Positions 42,094 through 50,660 of a DNA stretch of 64,000 nucleotides are shown here, piece by piece. The translations under genes were made by a program, and so were the position numbers. The number at the start of each line of letters is the position of its first letter. The stretch's first letter is position 1. Below the pieces are notes generated by a model. It did no database searches, had not been told where the DNA came from, and worked only from the letters and a program-made list of their open reading frames with translations. The DNA is from Leucobacter edaphi (GTDB lineage: Bacteria; Actinomycetota; Actinomycetes; Actinomycetales; Microbacteriaceae): assembly GCF_016522535.1 (NCBI RefSeq), contig NZ_JAEHOI010000007.1, positions 124,001 to 188,000 of the forward strand, given 5' to 3'.

Positions 42094-44766
42094 ATGAACG
42101 ACGCGAAGCGTGGTCAGGCCGAGCGGGCGCTCGAACGGCGAGAGGTGCGCCTGCGCGCCGTCGCTGCGCTGCCCGCCCGCCTGGAACGCGTGACCCAGGC
42201 GGCACTGCCCGAGGGCTCGCTGACCGTTCTGATCGGCGAGCCGGGGACCGGGAAAGCGAGCCTCGCGGAGGCCGCGGCCCACTTGATCGGCGAGCGAACC
42301 GAGCACCCCACTGAGGTTGTGACGCTCCTCCCTCCCCGCGTCGCCGGGCAGCCCGCACCTATCTTCTCGCTCGTCGATCCCGCGGCCGAGGCGGATGGGG
42401 CATCCGGCCCGACCGCACGGGCCTCCGGTGCGGGCGTCGCCGCCGATGCCCGCCGCGTGCAGGACCACCTCGAGCGCCTCGCCGAGGGCCGGGCGCTCAC
42501 GCTCGTCGTCCCGGACGCGGACGACGCAGATCCCCGTGATCTCGCGATCCTCGAGCGCATCATGACCGAAATTCAGCTCCGGATCCTGATCACCGCACGC
42601 CGGCAAACGCCCGCGGTCGCGCGGCTGCGACGCCTCGGGCACGGCTCGACGCTGTCGATCGGGCCGCTGTCGGAAGATGAGTCTGAACGCCTGCTCTGCG
42701 TGCTGCTCGGTGTCGAACGGATCGAAGGTGGCACGCTGCGACGCTGGGCCGAGGCCTGCGGGGGCAACTCCCACGGGCTTTCGATGCTCGCCGTCGCCGC
42801 CGATCAGGCGGGTCAGGTGCGGAGGGCGCGCGGTGCGGCGTGGGCGGCCGACGACGGGTCAGAAGCGGACGCCCCGCCCGAATACGCGTGGCTGATCAGG
42901 GAGAGTTGTTCCGCGGAGGAGTGGGAGCTCCTCGAGCGCATCGCGATCGCCGAGCCCGTCGGTGAACTCGCACTGCTGCGGGAACTCGGCTCCGCGACGC
43001 TCGGCGGACTGCTCGAGCGCGGACTCGTCGTTTCACGTGACGTCGCCGGTATCGCTGTGCTGCGTTTGGCGCACAGGCTTCTGGGGGCGTCGATCCGGGC
43101 GGGCCTGCATCCGAGGAAGCGGCTCGCCCTCAACGATGAGGCGTTTGCACTGCTTGCCCAGGGGTTGGAAGCGCGGACCGCCCCTGAGGACCCTGAGCGC
43201 CTGCAGCGGCTCGTCGGCTTCGGGCTCGCGGCAGGGCGGGATCTCCCGCTCGCGTGGCTGTGGGGAGCGTTCCGCGCGCAGGCCCGTGCCGTCGATGCGC
43301 GAGAGGGGCTCGGCATCGCTCTCGCCCTCGCCTCCCACCCTGAGGCAAACGACACACAGGTCGCAATGGGACTTGCCCGCGCGGCGCAGCTCGCCCGCAA
43401 GATCGGGGACTTCGAGCGACTGCGGGTGATCGTCGAGGCCGCCACCCGCATGATCGAGTCGGGCAGGATCACGGCGGTTGAGACCGCGGGAATCGCCGCC
43501 GCGCTCCAGACCGTGGTGATCGTCGAACGCGTCTGGACGGGCGGCTCTGTTGAGGCCGCGCTCACGGATCTTGACCAGCTGCGCGAATCGCTCCAGCCTG
43601 ATCCCGTGGCGGAGGCCACCACGCGCAGCGGCGTGATGATCGTTCTCAGCATGGTCGGGCGTGTGCGCGAGGCCTGGAGCGCGGCCCCGCGAGCCGAGCT
43701 CGCGCAGGATCTCCAGGTCGAGGTCGCGAACGCGCACGGCCGGACGCTCCGGACCCTGTGCATGGTCCAGCGCGGTGAGATCGCGCAGGCCGTAGAGGAG
43801 TCGCTGCGCGCCCGAATGCTGAACGGACTCGGCCGCCGGATCGGGGCGGGGATCGGGGACCTCCTCGGCTTCGCCTGGTTCGTCGCGATGTGGGTGAGCG
43901 GCGACTCCGCTGGGACGCGCGAGGCCCTCGCGGAGCTGACCGTGGCGGCCGGCGCGCAGGAGGTCGGCGATCTCAGAGCCTCCGGGGTCGCGGAGTGCTG
44001 CGAGGTGCTCCTCGCGATCCAGGAGGGCCGCTGGGTCGACGCGGTCGACGCCGGCGAGCGGGCGGCCGATCGATTCGAGCGCGCGGACAGCTACGGGCTC
44101 GCTCCCTTCGTGCACGCGGCTCGCGCGCTCGCGCAGGCCGTCCTCGGCGAACGTGATGCCGCGGCCCGCTCGCTCCGGCGAGCCGCGGACCCGACTCCCG
44201 GTCTCGCGCAGGCCCTGTGCGGGGTGACGGAGCTGCTCACGCTGCGGGCGCGCCAGTGGCTCGAGGCGCCAGACACGCTCGCCATCGCGGAGCGGCTCGT
44301 CGCGCGATCCGAGGAGAGAGGGCACGCCTACGTCGAACTGCTGGCGAGACACTTCGTCGCCGCGGAACGCGGTTCCGTCCCGGCGGGCGATCTCGCCCGG
44401 ATCCAGCAGCTCGCGATCCACATTGATGCGCCGCTCGGCGACGCAGTCGTCGCTCACGTCGAACGCCTGGCGCACGCCGCGCGCCCCGGAGACGACGACA
44501 CCGAGCTTCGGGTGCTCGCCGAGCACGGTCTGTGGCTCCCGATCCCGTCGGCGTCGTCGCTCACTCCGCGCGAGCGGGAGATCGCCCTCCTCGCCGCGCT
44601 TGGGCACACGAGCCGCTTCATCTCGGAACGCCTGCACATTTCGCCGCGCACGGTGGAGCGGCATCTCTCCAATCTGTTCGGAAAGCTCGGCGTCGAGCGC
44701 AGAGACGATCTCCGCGAGTGGGCACTGCGGGAGAGAATTCGGAGACACGCTGCGAAAAATGGGTAA
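42094..44766 (+). CDS. large LuxR-family (LAL) ATPase transcriptional regulator, copy 1
   Basis: An 890-residue regulator. The N-terminal ATPase has Walker A GEPGTGKAS near residues 48-56 and a Walker B-like LTLVVPDADDADP. A long helical, TPR-like middle (about 300-780) likely binds ligand or partner. The C-terminal LuxR helix-turn-helix is SSLTPREREIALLAALGHTSRFISERLHISPRTVERHLSNLFGKLGVERRDDL. GGGAGGTG precedes the ATG by six bases. The surface protein gene follows after 124 bases with no terminator, so it is the obvious target and may be partly cotranscribed. A second LAL regulator sits in the same relation to the giant surface protein. Cytoplasmic; the signal is unknown. Confidence 0.88.
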   Translation: MNDAKRGQAERALERREVRLRAVAALPARLERVTQAALPEGSLTVLIGEPGTGKASLAEAAAHLIGERTEHPTEVVTLLPPRVAGQPAPIFSLVDPAAEADGASGPTARASGAGVAADARRVQDHLERLAEGRALTLVVPDADDADPRDLAILERIMTEIQLRILITARRQTPAVARLRRLGHGSTLSIGPLSEDESERLLCVLLGVERIEGGTLRRWAEACGGNSHGLSMLAVAADQAGQVRRARGAAWAADDGSEADAPPEYAWLIRESCSAEEWELLERIAIAEPVGELALLRELGSATLGGLLERGLVVSRDVAGIAVLRLAHRLLGASIRAGLHPRKRLALNDEAFALLAQGLEARTAPEDPERLQRLVGFGLAAGRDLPLAWLWGAFRAQARAVDAREGLGIALALASHPEANDTQVAMGLARAAQLARKIGDFERLRVIVEAATRMIESGRITAVETAGIAAALQTVVIVERVWTGGSVEAALTDLDQLRESLQPDPVAEATTRSGVMIVLSMVGRVREAWSAAPRAELAQDLQVEVANAHGRTLRTLCMVQRGEIAQAVEESLRARMLNGLGRRIGAGIGDLLGFAWFVAMWVSGDSAGTREALAELTVAAGAQEVGDLRASGVAECCEVLLAIQEGRWVDAVDAGERAADRFERADSYGLAPFVHAARALAQAVLGERDAAARSLRRAADPTPGLAQALCGVTELLTLRARQWLEAPDTLAIAERLVARSEERGHAYVELLARHFVAAERGSVPAGDLARIQQLAIHIDAPLGDAVVAHVERLAHAARPGDDDTELRVLAEHGLWLPIPSASSLTPREREIALLAALGHTSRFISERLHISPRTVERHLSNLFGKLGVERRDDLREWALRERIRRHAAKNG

Positions 44767-44773
44767 TTTGCCC
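44761..44773 (+). promoter_or_regulatory. motif shared with the giant surface protein leader (candidate LAL site)
   Basis: GGGTAATTTGCCC overlaps the regulator's stop codon and lies ahead of the 707-residue surface protein gene. GGGTGAATTTGCCC occurs at 53318-53331 ahead of the giant surface protein gene, and both leaders also contain GTTCAGGGA (44807-44815 and 53560-53568). The spacing differs between the two, so this is a candidate only. Confidence 0.3.
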
Positions 44774-44890
44774 TGATCCCAGGGGGTGCGTGGAATTTTA
44801 GGCTCCGTTCAGGGAACGGAACTCACCGGACCACGGCTCCCACCATCGCAGGCGGGTGCCCACTGCAGGAGCGAAGGGCGGTCACCCGCA

Positions 44891-47014
44891 ATGTCTCGTC
44901 AATCTCGAACCGGGTCGAAGCGGGGGGTGGGACGCGCGGCAATCGCTTTGCTCGGCGCGATCGCGCTCACCCTCGGCCCAGGAGCACTCGCGGCCCAGGC
45001 CGCCGATGCGGTCTCCGCCGCGGGTGCCGCGCCCCAGTCGGGCGTCGCGTCACCGGCGTCGGAAACCGGGTCTGCAACCGGGTCTGCAGCCACGCCGGCC
45101 GCCGCGCCCGCGGAAACGCAGGCGCCCGCTGCCGAACCCGTCCCGACGTCCGAAGCGGTTTCGGCTCCGGCGCCGGTTCCCGGTCCCGCGGCCGACCCCG
45201 TCTCCGCGCCGGTGAATCAGCCGGCCGATCCGGCACCCGCGACGGATCCCGCAACGCCGGACCCAGCGGCTCAGCCGCCCGCACCGGATCCCGCGCCGCC
45301 AACCCAGCCGGCCGCCCAGCCCGAGACCGCGGCCCCGGCTCCGGTCGAGACGCCGGACGCGCCCGCGAAATCGGCCGTCGCGAAGCAGGCTGGGCAGCCG
45401 ACCCAGGCCGCGGCGAAGCCGGCGGGCGGCGGAGGCAGCAGCAACCCGAAGGTCAAGATCACGATCTGCCACGCGACCGGATCGGCCTCGCATCCGTGGG
45501 AGGTCAACACGCCGAACGCGAACGGTGACGTGAGCGGTCACGCCGGGGCGGGCCACCAGGACGGGCGCGACATCATCCCGCCCTTCGACTACCGGGAGAA
45601 CGGCCAGATCGCGAGCTTCCCTGGTCAGAACTGGGACGCCGCGGGCCAGGCAATTTACAACAATGGCTGCGCAGAGCCGGTAACGCCGCCCGAACCCGGA
45701 AACCCGGTGCTCACCGTCACACCGCCGCCCTGCGTCGCCACCGGTGAGCAGCCGCCAAGCTCCGTCTCCGTATCCGTGTCGAACGTGACGGGTTCGAACA
45801 CGGTGCTCGTCGTCTCGAGCGCCGCCGGAGGAACGACGACGATCCCCGTGACCGCGAACGGAAACTACGCCGTTCCCGTGAGCGGGTACGGAAGCTACCA
45901 ACTGCAGCTCAAGGTGGGAACAAAGACAGTGCAGAGCGGATCCTTCGAGGTGGCGCACTGCCCGCCCGCTCCCCAGCAGGTGGACTTCTGCCACGCGACG
46001 AGCGCGGCCGGGCCGTTCGCGCTCCTCGAGCTCCCGGCCGATGAGGTATTCGCCTCGCACTACGGGAAGGACTCCGCGGACGTGATCCCGCCGTTCCAGC
46101 TCGTGCAAAACGGCGTCACGACAACCTACAGCCAGAACTGGGATGCCGACGGCCAGGAATTCTTCGAGGCCGGCTGCAAGAGCGCACCGCCGGAGCCCGA
46201 GGAGGGCGCTATCTCGGTGCCGCATCCAGAGTGCTTCGCGGCCGGAGCCGAGCTTCCGGGAACGATCGGGATCAACGTCACGTCACTCACCAGAGTGACC
46301 GGTGCGCAGCTGCACGTGCAGCGCGCGCAGGGGGGAAGCACCGATACTCCAGTCGGCGGAACCGGCATCGTGCAGGTGCCGCTCCAGGGGGTCGGGGACT
46401 ACACGGTGACCCTTGAGAAGGCAGACGGCAGCGTCCTCTCCTCGGGGAGCTTCTCGATCACCCGATGCGGATCGCCTCCGCACCCCATGACCGCGAAGAT
46501 GAGCGTGCCGCAGCCGGAGTGCTATCCGACCGAGGCATCGCTCCCGGGTGAGATCGCCGTCGACGTGACCGAGCTCACCGGTACGAGCACGGCCACGATG
46601 ATGATCGACAACGGTGAGGGCTGGACAACCGAGGAGCCCGTCACCGGCACCGGGGAGGTCGACATGCCGCTCCACGGGGTCGGAGACTACACGGTCACAC
46701 TCTCGGCCGCCGGCAGCGAAACCACGGAGCGAACCTCGGCTCCGAGCGGTCTGACCGTGCTCGCCACCGCCTCGCTCGGCATCTCGCGATGCTCCGAGCC
46801 GCCGGTGCCGACGAAGCCGCCGGTGCCGACGAAGCCGCCGGTACCGCAGGTGAATCCGAACCCGCCGCACCCGCCGGTCACGGTGGTGCACGCGAGGCCA
46901 GCGCTCGCGATCACCGGTGGTGATCCGGAGAACGCCCTGATCGCAGGGGCCGCGCTCGTCGCGGTCCTCGGCACAGGGATCCTGCTCGCCGCGCGCCGGC
47001 GCCACTCGCGCTGA
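44891..47014 (+). CDS. sortase-anchored surface protein with Cys-containing repeats
   Basis: A 707-residue wall protein. Signal peptide: RGVGRAAIALLGAIALTLGPGALAAQA. Residues about 45-180 are a proline/alanine stalk. Then two copies of a small domain, ITICHATGSASHPWEV...DIIPPF...GQNWDAAG..IYNNGC and VDFCHATSAAGPFALL...VIPPF...SQNWDADG..FFEAGC, each with paired cysteines. Three immunoglobulin-like repeats follow or alternate, each starting with P.C and ending in FSITRC-like cysteines (PPPCVATGEQPP, PHPECFAAGAELPG, PQPECYPTEASLPG). A PVPTKP repeat leads to the sorting signal LAITG at 672-676, a helix and RRRHSR. The ATG at 44891 gives the first sensible signal peptide. Adhesin or stalk role inferred. 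Confidence 0.85.
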   Translation: MSRQSRTGSKRGVGRAAIALLGAIALTLGPGALAAQAADAVSAAGAAPQSGVASPASETGSATGSAATPAAAPAETQAPAAEPVPTSEAVSAPAPVPGPAADPVSAPVNQPADPAPATDPATPDPAAQPPAPDPAPPTQPAAQPETAAPAPVETPDAPAKSAVAKQAGQPTQAAAKPAGGGGSSNPKVKITICHATGSASHPWEVNTPNANGDVSGHAGAGHQDGRDIIPPFDYRENGQIASFPGQNWDAAGQAIYNNGCAEPVTPPEPGNPVLTVTPPPCVATGEQPPSSVSVSVSNVTGSNTVLVVSSAAGGTTTIPVTANGNYAVPVSGYGSYQLQLKVGTKTVQSGSFEVAHCPPAPQQVDFCHATSAAGPFALLELPADEVFASHYGKDSADVIPPFQLVQNGVTTTYSQNWDADGQEFFEAGCKSAPPEPEEGAISVPHPECFAAGAELPGTIGINVTSLTRVTGAQLHVQRAQGGSTDTPVGGTGIVQVPLQGVGDYTVTLEKADGSVLSSGSFSITRCGSPPHPMTAKMSVPQPECYPTEASLPGEIAVDVTELTGTSTATMMIDNGEGWTTEEPVTGTGEVDMPLHGVGDYTVTLSAAGSETTERTSAPSGLTVLATASLGISRCSEPPVPTKPPVPTKPPVPQVNPNPPHPPVTVVHARPALAITGGDPENALIAGAALVAVLGTGILLAARRRHSR

Positions 47015-47028
47015 TCGACCGCACGAGA

Positions 47029-47075
47029 CGGTCCGGCCGTCCGCCTCCTCATCGGGGAGCCGGGCGGCCGGACCG
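47029..47075 (+). terminator. terminator of the 707-residue surface protein gene
   Basis: CGGTCCGGCCG and CGGCCGGACCG form an 11-bp stem with further inner pairing (CTCC/GGAG). It begins 15 bases after the stop. Confidence 0.75.
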
Positions 47076-47220
47076 TGCCGGTTCCCCGGGCTCTTCACGG
47101 TCGCGGCCGCCCCGTACGGAGCCTTCTCAACGGTTTCTTCGAGGCGTCATCCAGTCGGGTCGGGTAAATTGACGTGGATTGACGGGCATTTCTGTGCCCG
47201 AAACGAACCGGGGAATCACG

Positions 47221-48528
47221 ATGGCCAAAAAGACACCTGCAGAACCGAGGCGCACCGACTTCGTGCGCCACGGCAAGCTGCGTCGCTCGAACGCGTGGGG
47301 GAACGCGGTCAAGGTGCTGCTCACGACGGTCCTGGTGGTGGGGCTGAGCGGGGTTGCCACGGCGGCGTACGCCGTATGGGGGCTGATGAGTAACGTCCAC
47401 ACGGTCGAGCTGAATAACGAGGCCTCGACCGTCGGCGCCGGAGATCAGTCGCTCGACGGCGAGCTCACGATTCTCCTCGTCGGCTCCGACAGCCGCAAGG
47501 GCCAGAAGATCAATGACGGCGAGGAGGGCGAGCTCAACGATGTGAACCTGCTCCTCCATGTGTCCGCCGACCACAAGAACGCCACGGTCGTGAGCTTCCC
47601 GCGCGACCTGATGGTCCCGATCCCGAGCTGCTCCGGACCGAACGGCGAGCCCGACTACTATCCGGCAATGAGCGAGCAGCAGCTCAACAGCACGCTCGAG
47701 CAGGGTGGACTGCCCTGCGTCGCGCGCACCATTTCGCAGCTCTCCGGGATGCCGATCAACTACGCCGGTCTCGTCACCTTCGACGGGGTCATCGGCATCT
47801 CGAACGCGATCGGCGGCGTCGACGTCTGCCTCACGCAGCCGATCGTCGATCCCGCGACCGATCTCGATCTGCCGGCCGGAGACAACACCCTCGTCGGCAA
47901 GGAAGCGCTGCAGTTCCTGCGCACGCGCCACGGCGTCGGCGACGGCGGAGACACGAGCCGGATCAGCAACCAGCAGGTCTTCATGTCCGCGCTCGTTCGC
48001 GAAATGAAGAGCGCCGACACGCTCTCGGACCCGCGCAAGGTCTACGGCCTCGCGAAGGCAGCGGTCGAGAACGTGACGTTCTCGAGCAACATGGCGAGCG
48101 TCCCCTTCCTGCAGAAGATCGCGGGCACGGTCAAGGACATCAACCTCGACAACATCAACTTCGTGCAGTACCCGGCATCGGACCACCCGTACCAGACGGG
48201 CCGCCTCACCCCGGATACCGCCTCGGCTGAGCAGCTGTTCGCGGTGATCAAGAGCGGCAAGCCCTTCGATGTCACCGGCGTCGGCCAGGGCGTCGAGGTC
48301 GAGGGGAAGAGCGGGAAGCCCACGACCGGAGCGCCGACCACGCCGGCCGCACCGCCCGAGGGAGGCGCGCCGGCAACAGAGGCGCCCGCGACGGATGCCC
48401 CGGCCGGCGGCACTCCCGCCACTCCGGCCCCCACGAAGGGCCCGGACGGGAAGGTGCAGCTCCCCGAGAACATCACGGGCACCAAGGCGAGCCAGCAGAC
48501 CTGCTCGCAGGGCAGAACCGTGTACTAA
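47221..48528 (+). CDS. LytR-CpsA-Psr (LCP) family cell-wall ligase
   Basis: A 435-residue membrane-anchored enzyme of the family that attaches teichoic-acid-like or other polymers to peptidoglycan. A cytoplasmic basic lead is followed by one helix (VKVLLTTVLVVGLSGVATAAYAVWGLM). The LCP domain has ELTILLVGSDSRKG near residue 84, VNLLLHVSADHKNATVVSFPRDLMVPIPSC, VTFDGVIGISNAIGGVDVCL and GKEALQFLRTRHGVGDGGDTSRISNQQVF. The conserved Asp-Arg-Arg network is largely kept. The C-terminal 80 residues are a proline/alanine/threonine tail ending in a cysteine segment. The ATG at 47221 with GGGGAA upstream is preferred over an in-frame ATG 14 codons earlier. Confidence 0.9.
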   Translation: MAKKTPAEPRRTDFVRHGKLRRSNAWGNAVKVLLTTVLVVGLSGVATAAYAVWGLMSNVHTVELNNEASTVGAGDQSLDGELTILLVGSDSRKGQKINDGEEGELNDVNLLLHVSADHKNATVVSFPRDLMVPIPSCSGPNGEPDYYPAMSEQQLNSTLEQGGLPCVARTISQLSGMPINYAGLVTFDGVIGISNAIGGVDVCLTQPIVDPATDLDLPAGDNTLVGKEALQFLRTRHGVGDGGDTSRISNQQVFMSALVREMKSADTLSDPRKVYGLAKAAVENVTFSSNMASVPFLQKIAGTVKDINLDNINFVQYPASDHPYQTGRLTPDTASAEQLFAVIKSGKPFDVTGVGQGVEVEGKSGKPTTGAPTTPAAPPEGGAPATEAPATDAPAGGTPATPAPTKGPDGKVQLPENITGTKASQQTCSQGRTVY

Positions 48529-48570
48529 CGATCCGCCGTTCACGCGGCGTCGGGGAAAACCGGCGCAACC

Positions 48571-48603
48571 GATCCCGCCCGTCGATTTCCGACGGGCGGG
48601 ATC
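48571..48603 (+). terminator. terminator of the LCP gene
   Basis: GATCCCGCCCGTCG and CGACGGGCGGGATC form a perfect 14-bp stem with an ATTTC loop, 42 bases past the stop. A TAGAAT hexamer immediately downstream (48611-48616) is the probable -10 box of tRNA-Ser. Confidence 0.85.
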
Positions 48604-48636
48604 GTCCGGTTAGAATGGGTGGCGTTGTTCGCGTAT

Positions 48637-48728
48637 GGAGACGTGCCGGAGCGGCCGAACGGACTTCACTGCTAATGAAGGGTCGGGGTTAAACTCGACC
48701 GGGGGTTCAAATCCCCCCGTCTCCGCCA
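48637..48728 (+). tRNA. tRNA-Ser (anticodon GCT)
   Basis: A class II tRNA with acceptor arms GGAGACG/CGTCTCC, anticodon arm around CTGCTAA (anticodon GCT, reading AGC/AGU), a long variable arm GGTCGGGGTTAAACTCGACC, T arm GGGGG-TTCAAAT-CCCCC, discriminator G and an encoded CCA. Confidence 0.97.
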
Positions 48729-48741
48729 GACGAACAACGTT

Positions 48742-48775
48742 GAAGCCCCCGGGATCCACTGGTCCCGGGGGCTTC
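48742..48775 (+). terminator. terminator of tRNA-Ser
   Basis: GAAGCCCCCGGGA and TCCCGGGGGCTTC form a perfect 13-bp stem around an eight-base loop, 13 bases after the tRNA, followed by CTTGT. Confidence 0.88.
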
Positions 48776-48869
48776 CTTGTGCCTGGGAGGGAGCGCTCCC
48801 GCTCGCATGCGGGTGGGATATTCTCGGAGTGTTACGGAGTTACGTGACGCTGTGGCAAGTTGGGGAACG

Positions 48870-49520
48870 ATGCCGGGACGGTCGGGGATGAACGCACGAG
48901 AAAGCATGATCAGGGCAGCGGCGAGCGAGATGCTTGCCGATGGCTACGCGGGGTCCTCGCTCGCCTCGATCGCGGCCCGAATCGACCTCACCAAGGGAGC
49001 GCTCGCGCGCGAATTTCCGACGAAGGATCTACTCGCCCATGAGGTGCTCGCCGCGATGGCGACCGCGATCCAGCGGGAGCACGCGATCGCCCGCGCGGAA
49101 TACCCTGACAGCCCGGCACGACGGCTCGTGCGCTTTCTCGTCGGCTTCGATGACAGCGTACGGCGCGAGGTCGAGGTTGCGGCCGCGACGTCGCTCCTCG
49201 CTGACCGGGTCCTTCCCGCGGGAATGACGCTGCCCCCGATCGACGCCTGGCGCGCCGCGGTCGGCGAGGTCGTCGGCGAGGCGCATGCCGCGGGAGATAT
49301 TCCGGCGAACGTCGGCGTCGCTGCCTCTGCCCAGTTCCTCTCTGTGGCGAACCTCGGCAACGCCGTACTCGAGGCGCGAGGCGACGTCGATGGTGCACTT
49401 GAGCGGAGCCGGAGTATTCTCAGGCTCGCGATGCGCGCGATCGAACTGGTGGACATGGAGCGCGTGCTCGCCGATGTGCTGGGGGAGGAGCCGGTCGGTC
49501 CCGATCTGGCGGCGGCATAG
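48870..49520 (+). CDS. TetR family transcriptional regulator
   Basis: A 216-residue repressor-type protein. The N-terminal helix-turn-helix is ARESMIRAAASEMLADGYAGSSLASIAARIDLTKGALAREFPTKDLLAHEVL; the TKGAL turn resembles the gamma-butyrolactone-receptor branch of the family, where the position after GAL is usually tyrosine. The ligand-binding part is helical (SPARRLVRFLVGFDDSVRREVEVAAA, VAASAQFLSVANLGNAVL). The ATG at 48870 follows GGGGA by three bases; another at 48888 is possible. The frame is open upstream but not family-like. Its operator may be the 16-bp palindrome 350 bases downstream or a site upstream; neither is proven. Confidence 0.87.
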   Translation: MPGRSGMNARESMIRAAASEMLADGYAGSSLASIAARIDLTKGALAREFPTKDLLAHEVLAAMATAIQREHAIARAEYPDSPARRLVRFLVGFDDSVRREVEVAAATSLLADRVLPAGMTLPPIDAWRAAVGEVVGEAHAAGDIPANVGVAASAQFLSVANLGNAVLEARGDVDGALERSRSILRLAMRAIELVDMERVLADVLGEEPVGPDLAAA

Positions 49521-49868
49521 CGCGGCTCGGTCGCGGATCGCGGGCCTGCGGCACCGCGCGCCGTGAGGTGAGGGCGCCGCGGTGGGTGGGATTTCCGCGA
49601 CGCCCTCGGTCTCATGAGCCGCTCAGTGGCGGCGTCGCGCGGGCGTCGCGAGTGATCCTCGCGAATGCGCGGGTGCGGCGTGCATCGCGGTTGCAGCGAC
49701 CGCGTGCATGTGCACTCCGGCCCCCGCAAGGAACGGCCCCGTTCCTGACTCGAGGGCTCCCCACCCCGAGCCACCGCGCGCCGCGGTGCGGCGCTCGATG
49801 CATGCCATCGATAATCCCCCAGTATCGGTTGTGGTGCGCGACTCCGGAATCTGGTCCCCACGACCTCC

Positions 49869-49884
49869 GTAGACGCGCGTCTAC
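49869..49884. promoter_or_regulatory. perfect 16-bp palindrome plus half site
   Basis: GTAGACGCGCGTCTAC is perfectly self-complementary, and a further TAGACGC half site follows at 49890-49896. This is the size and symmetry expected of an operator for a dimeric TetR-type repressor. The TetR gene ends 350 bases upstream. Which promoter it would control is unclear. Confidence 0.5.
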
Positions 49885-50415
49885 AAACCTAGACGCAGCC
49901 CCGGCAGAAGTGCAAGTGCCAAACCGTGAATATCGCCTCCGATCGGCGGGAATTCCTGTAAAAGTTCGTAGGCACTGCGCGTTGCCTGCCGCTAACGGGG
50001 CGCGTGGCATGCACGCGAAGGAAAGGTGCTTTCGGAGTTCGCGGGCAAGTGCCAGGTGCCAGCAGGCATCGTATTCCGAACTTGGCATACGGGTGGCGCG
50101 GAGGCACACCGTGCGCGGCGCGCGGGTGGCGAAGGGGAGCGGCCCCATTCGCCTTCTGCCGCGGGGAAGGGGCCGATTGCGAGCGATATTGCGGAATTCA
50201 GTGCGTTCGTCGACGGGTGAAGTGGAGGTTGAAATGGGGCGACCCGGAATCCTTTCAGTGAATCTCCCCTGGAACTCATGTGATACTCGACATCGCCGGT
50301 TATGTCGAACGGATTCGCCGGGCCACTCCCCATACGGTCCGGCACCTCAACACGGGTCCGTTCCACTCTCCCCCGGTATCGCCTCGCGTACGGCCCCCAA
50401 GTAGTGCGCGGGGCT

Positions 50416-50454
50416 GGGCCCGTCCGAGCGCTTCCCCAAGCTCCGGACGGGCCC
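50416..50454 (+). terminator. strong terminator-like hairpin in the gene-free stretch
   Basis: GGGCCCGTCCG and CGGACGGGCCC form an 11-bp stem, extended by AGC/GCT with one bulged C, followed by CTCTCT. No gene ends just upstream, so it may end an unannotated RNA or insulate the next regulator gene from readthrough. Confidence 0.65.
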
Positions 50455-50660
50455 CTCTCTGCTTACTAAGGAGCTCACGCGGATTCGTGCTGACGATCCT
50501 TCGTTTCCAGCGAATCGCGTACAAATCAACTTCGGGAGAATTGCGTCAGAGCGGGTGATCATTCGGGTGATGCAAAGATAGATGCTGTCGTAAAAGTATG
50601 CTTCGAGTGCCGCCTCAACGGGGAAGCGGCAGTGCGGGGAACTGCGGTCCGGGGGGACAA

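Larger units (their letters stand above)
49521..50660. other. 1.1-kb stretch without recognisable gene
   Basis: No open frame here has convincing codon pattern or family features. The stretch holds a perfect 16-bp palindrome at 49869, an inverted repeat TCGACAT-N8-ATGTCGA at 50287-50308, a strong hairpin at 50416-50454 and an AT-richer promoter-like zone at 50510-50615 ahead of the second LAL regulator. It could carry a non-coding RNA or be regulatory space. Confidence 0.6.

Noticed and set aside
49612..50148. 178-codon minus-strand frame after the TetR gene
   Set aside because: Arg/Ala-rich random-looking translation without start signal or family similarity.
50004..50261. Small open frame of 85 codons in the gene-free stretch
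   Set aside because: No ribosome binding site, no conserved features and composition unlike genuine neighbours.
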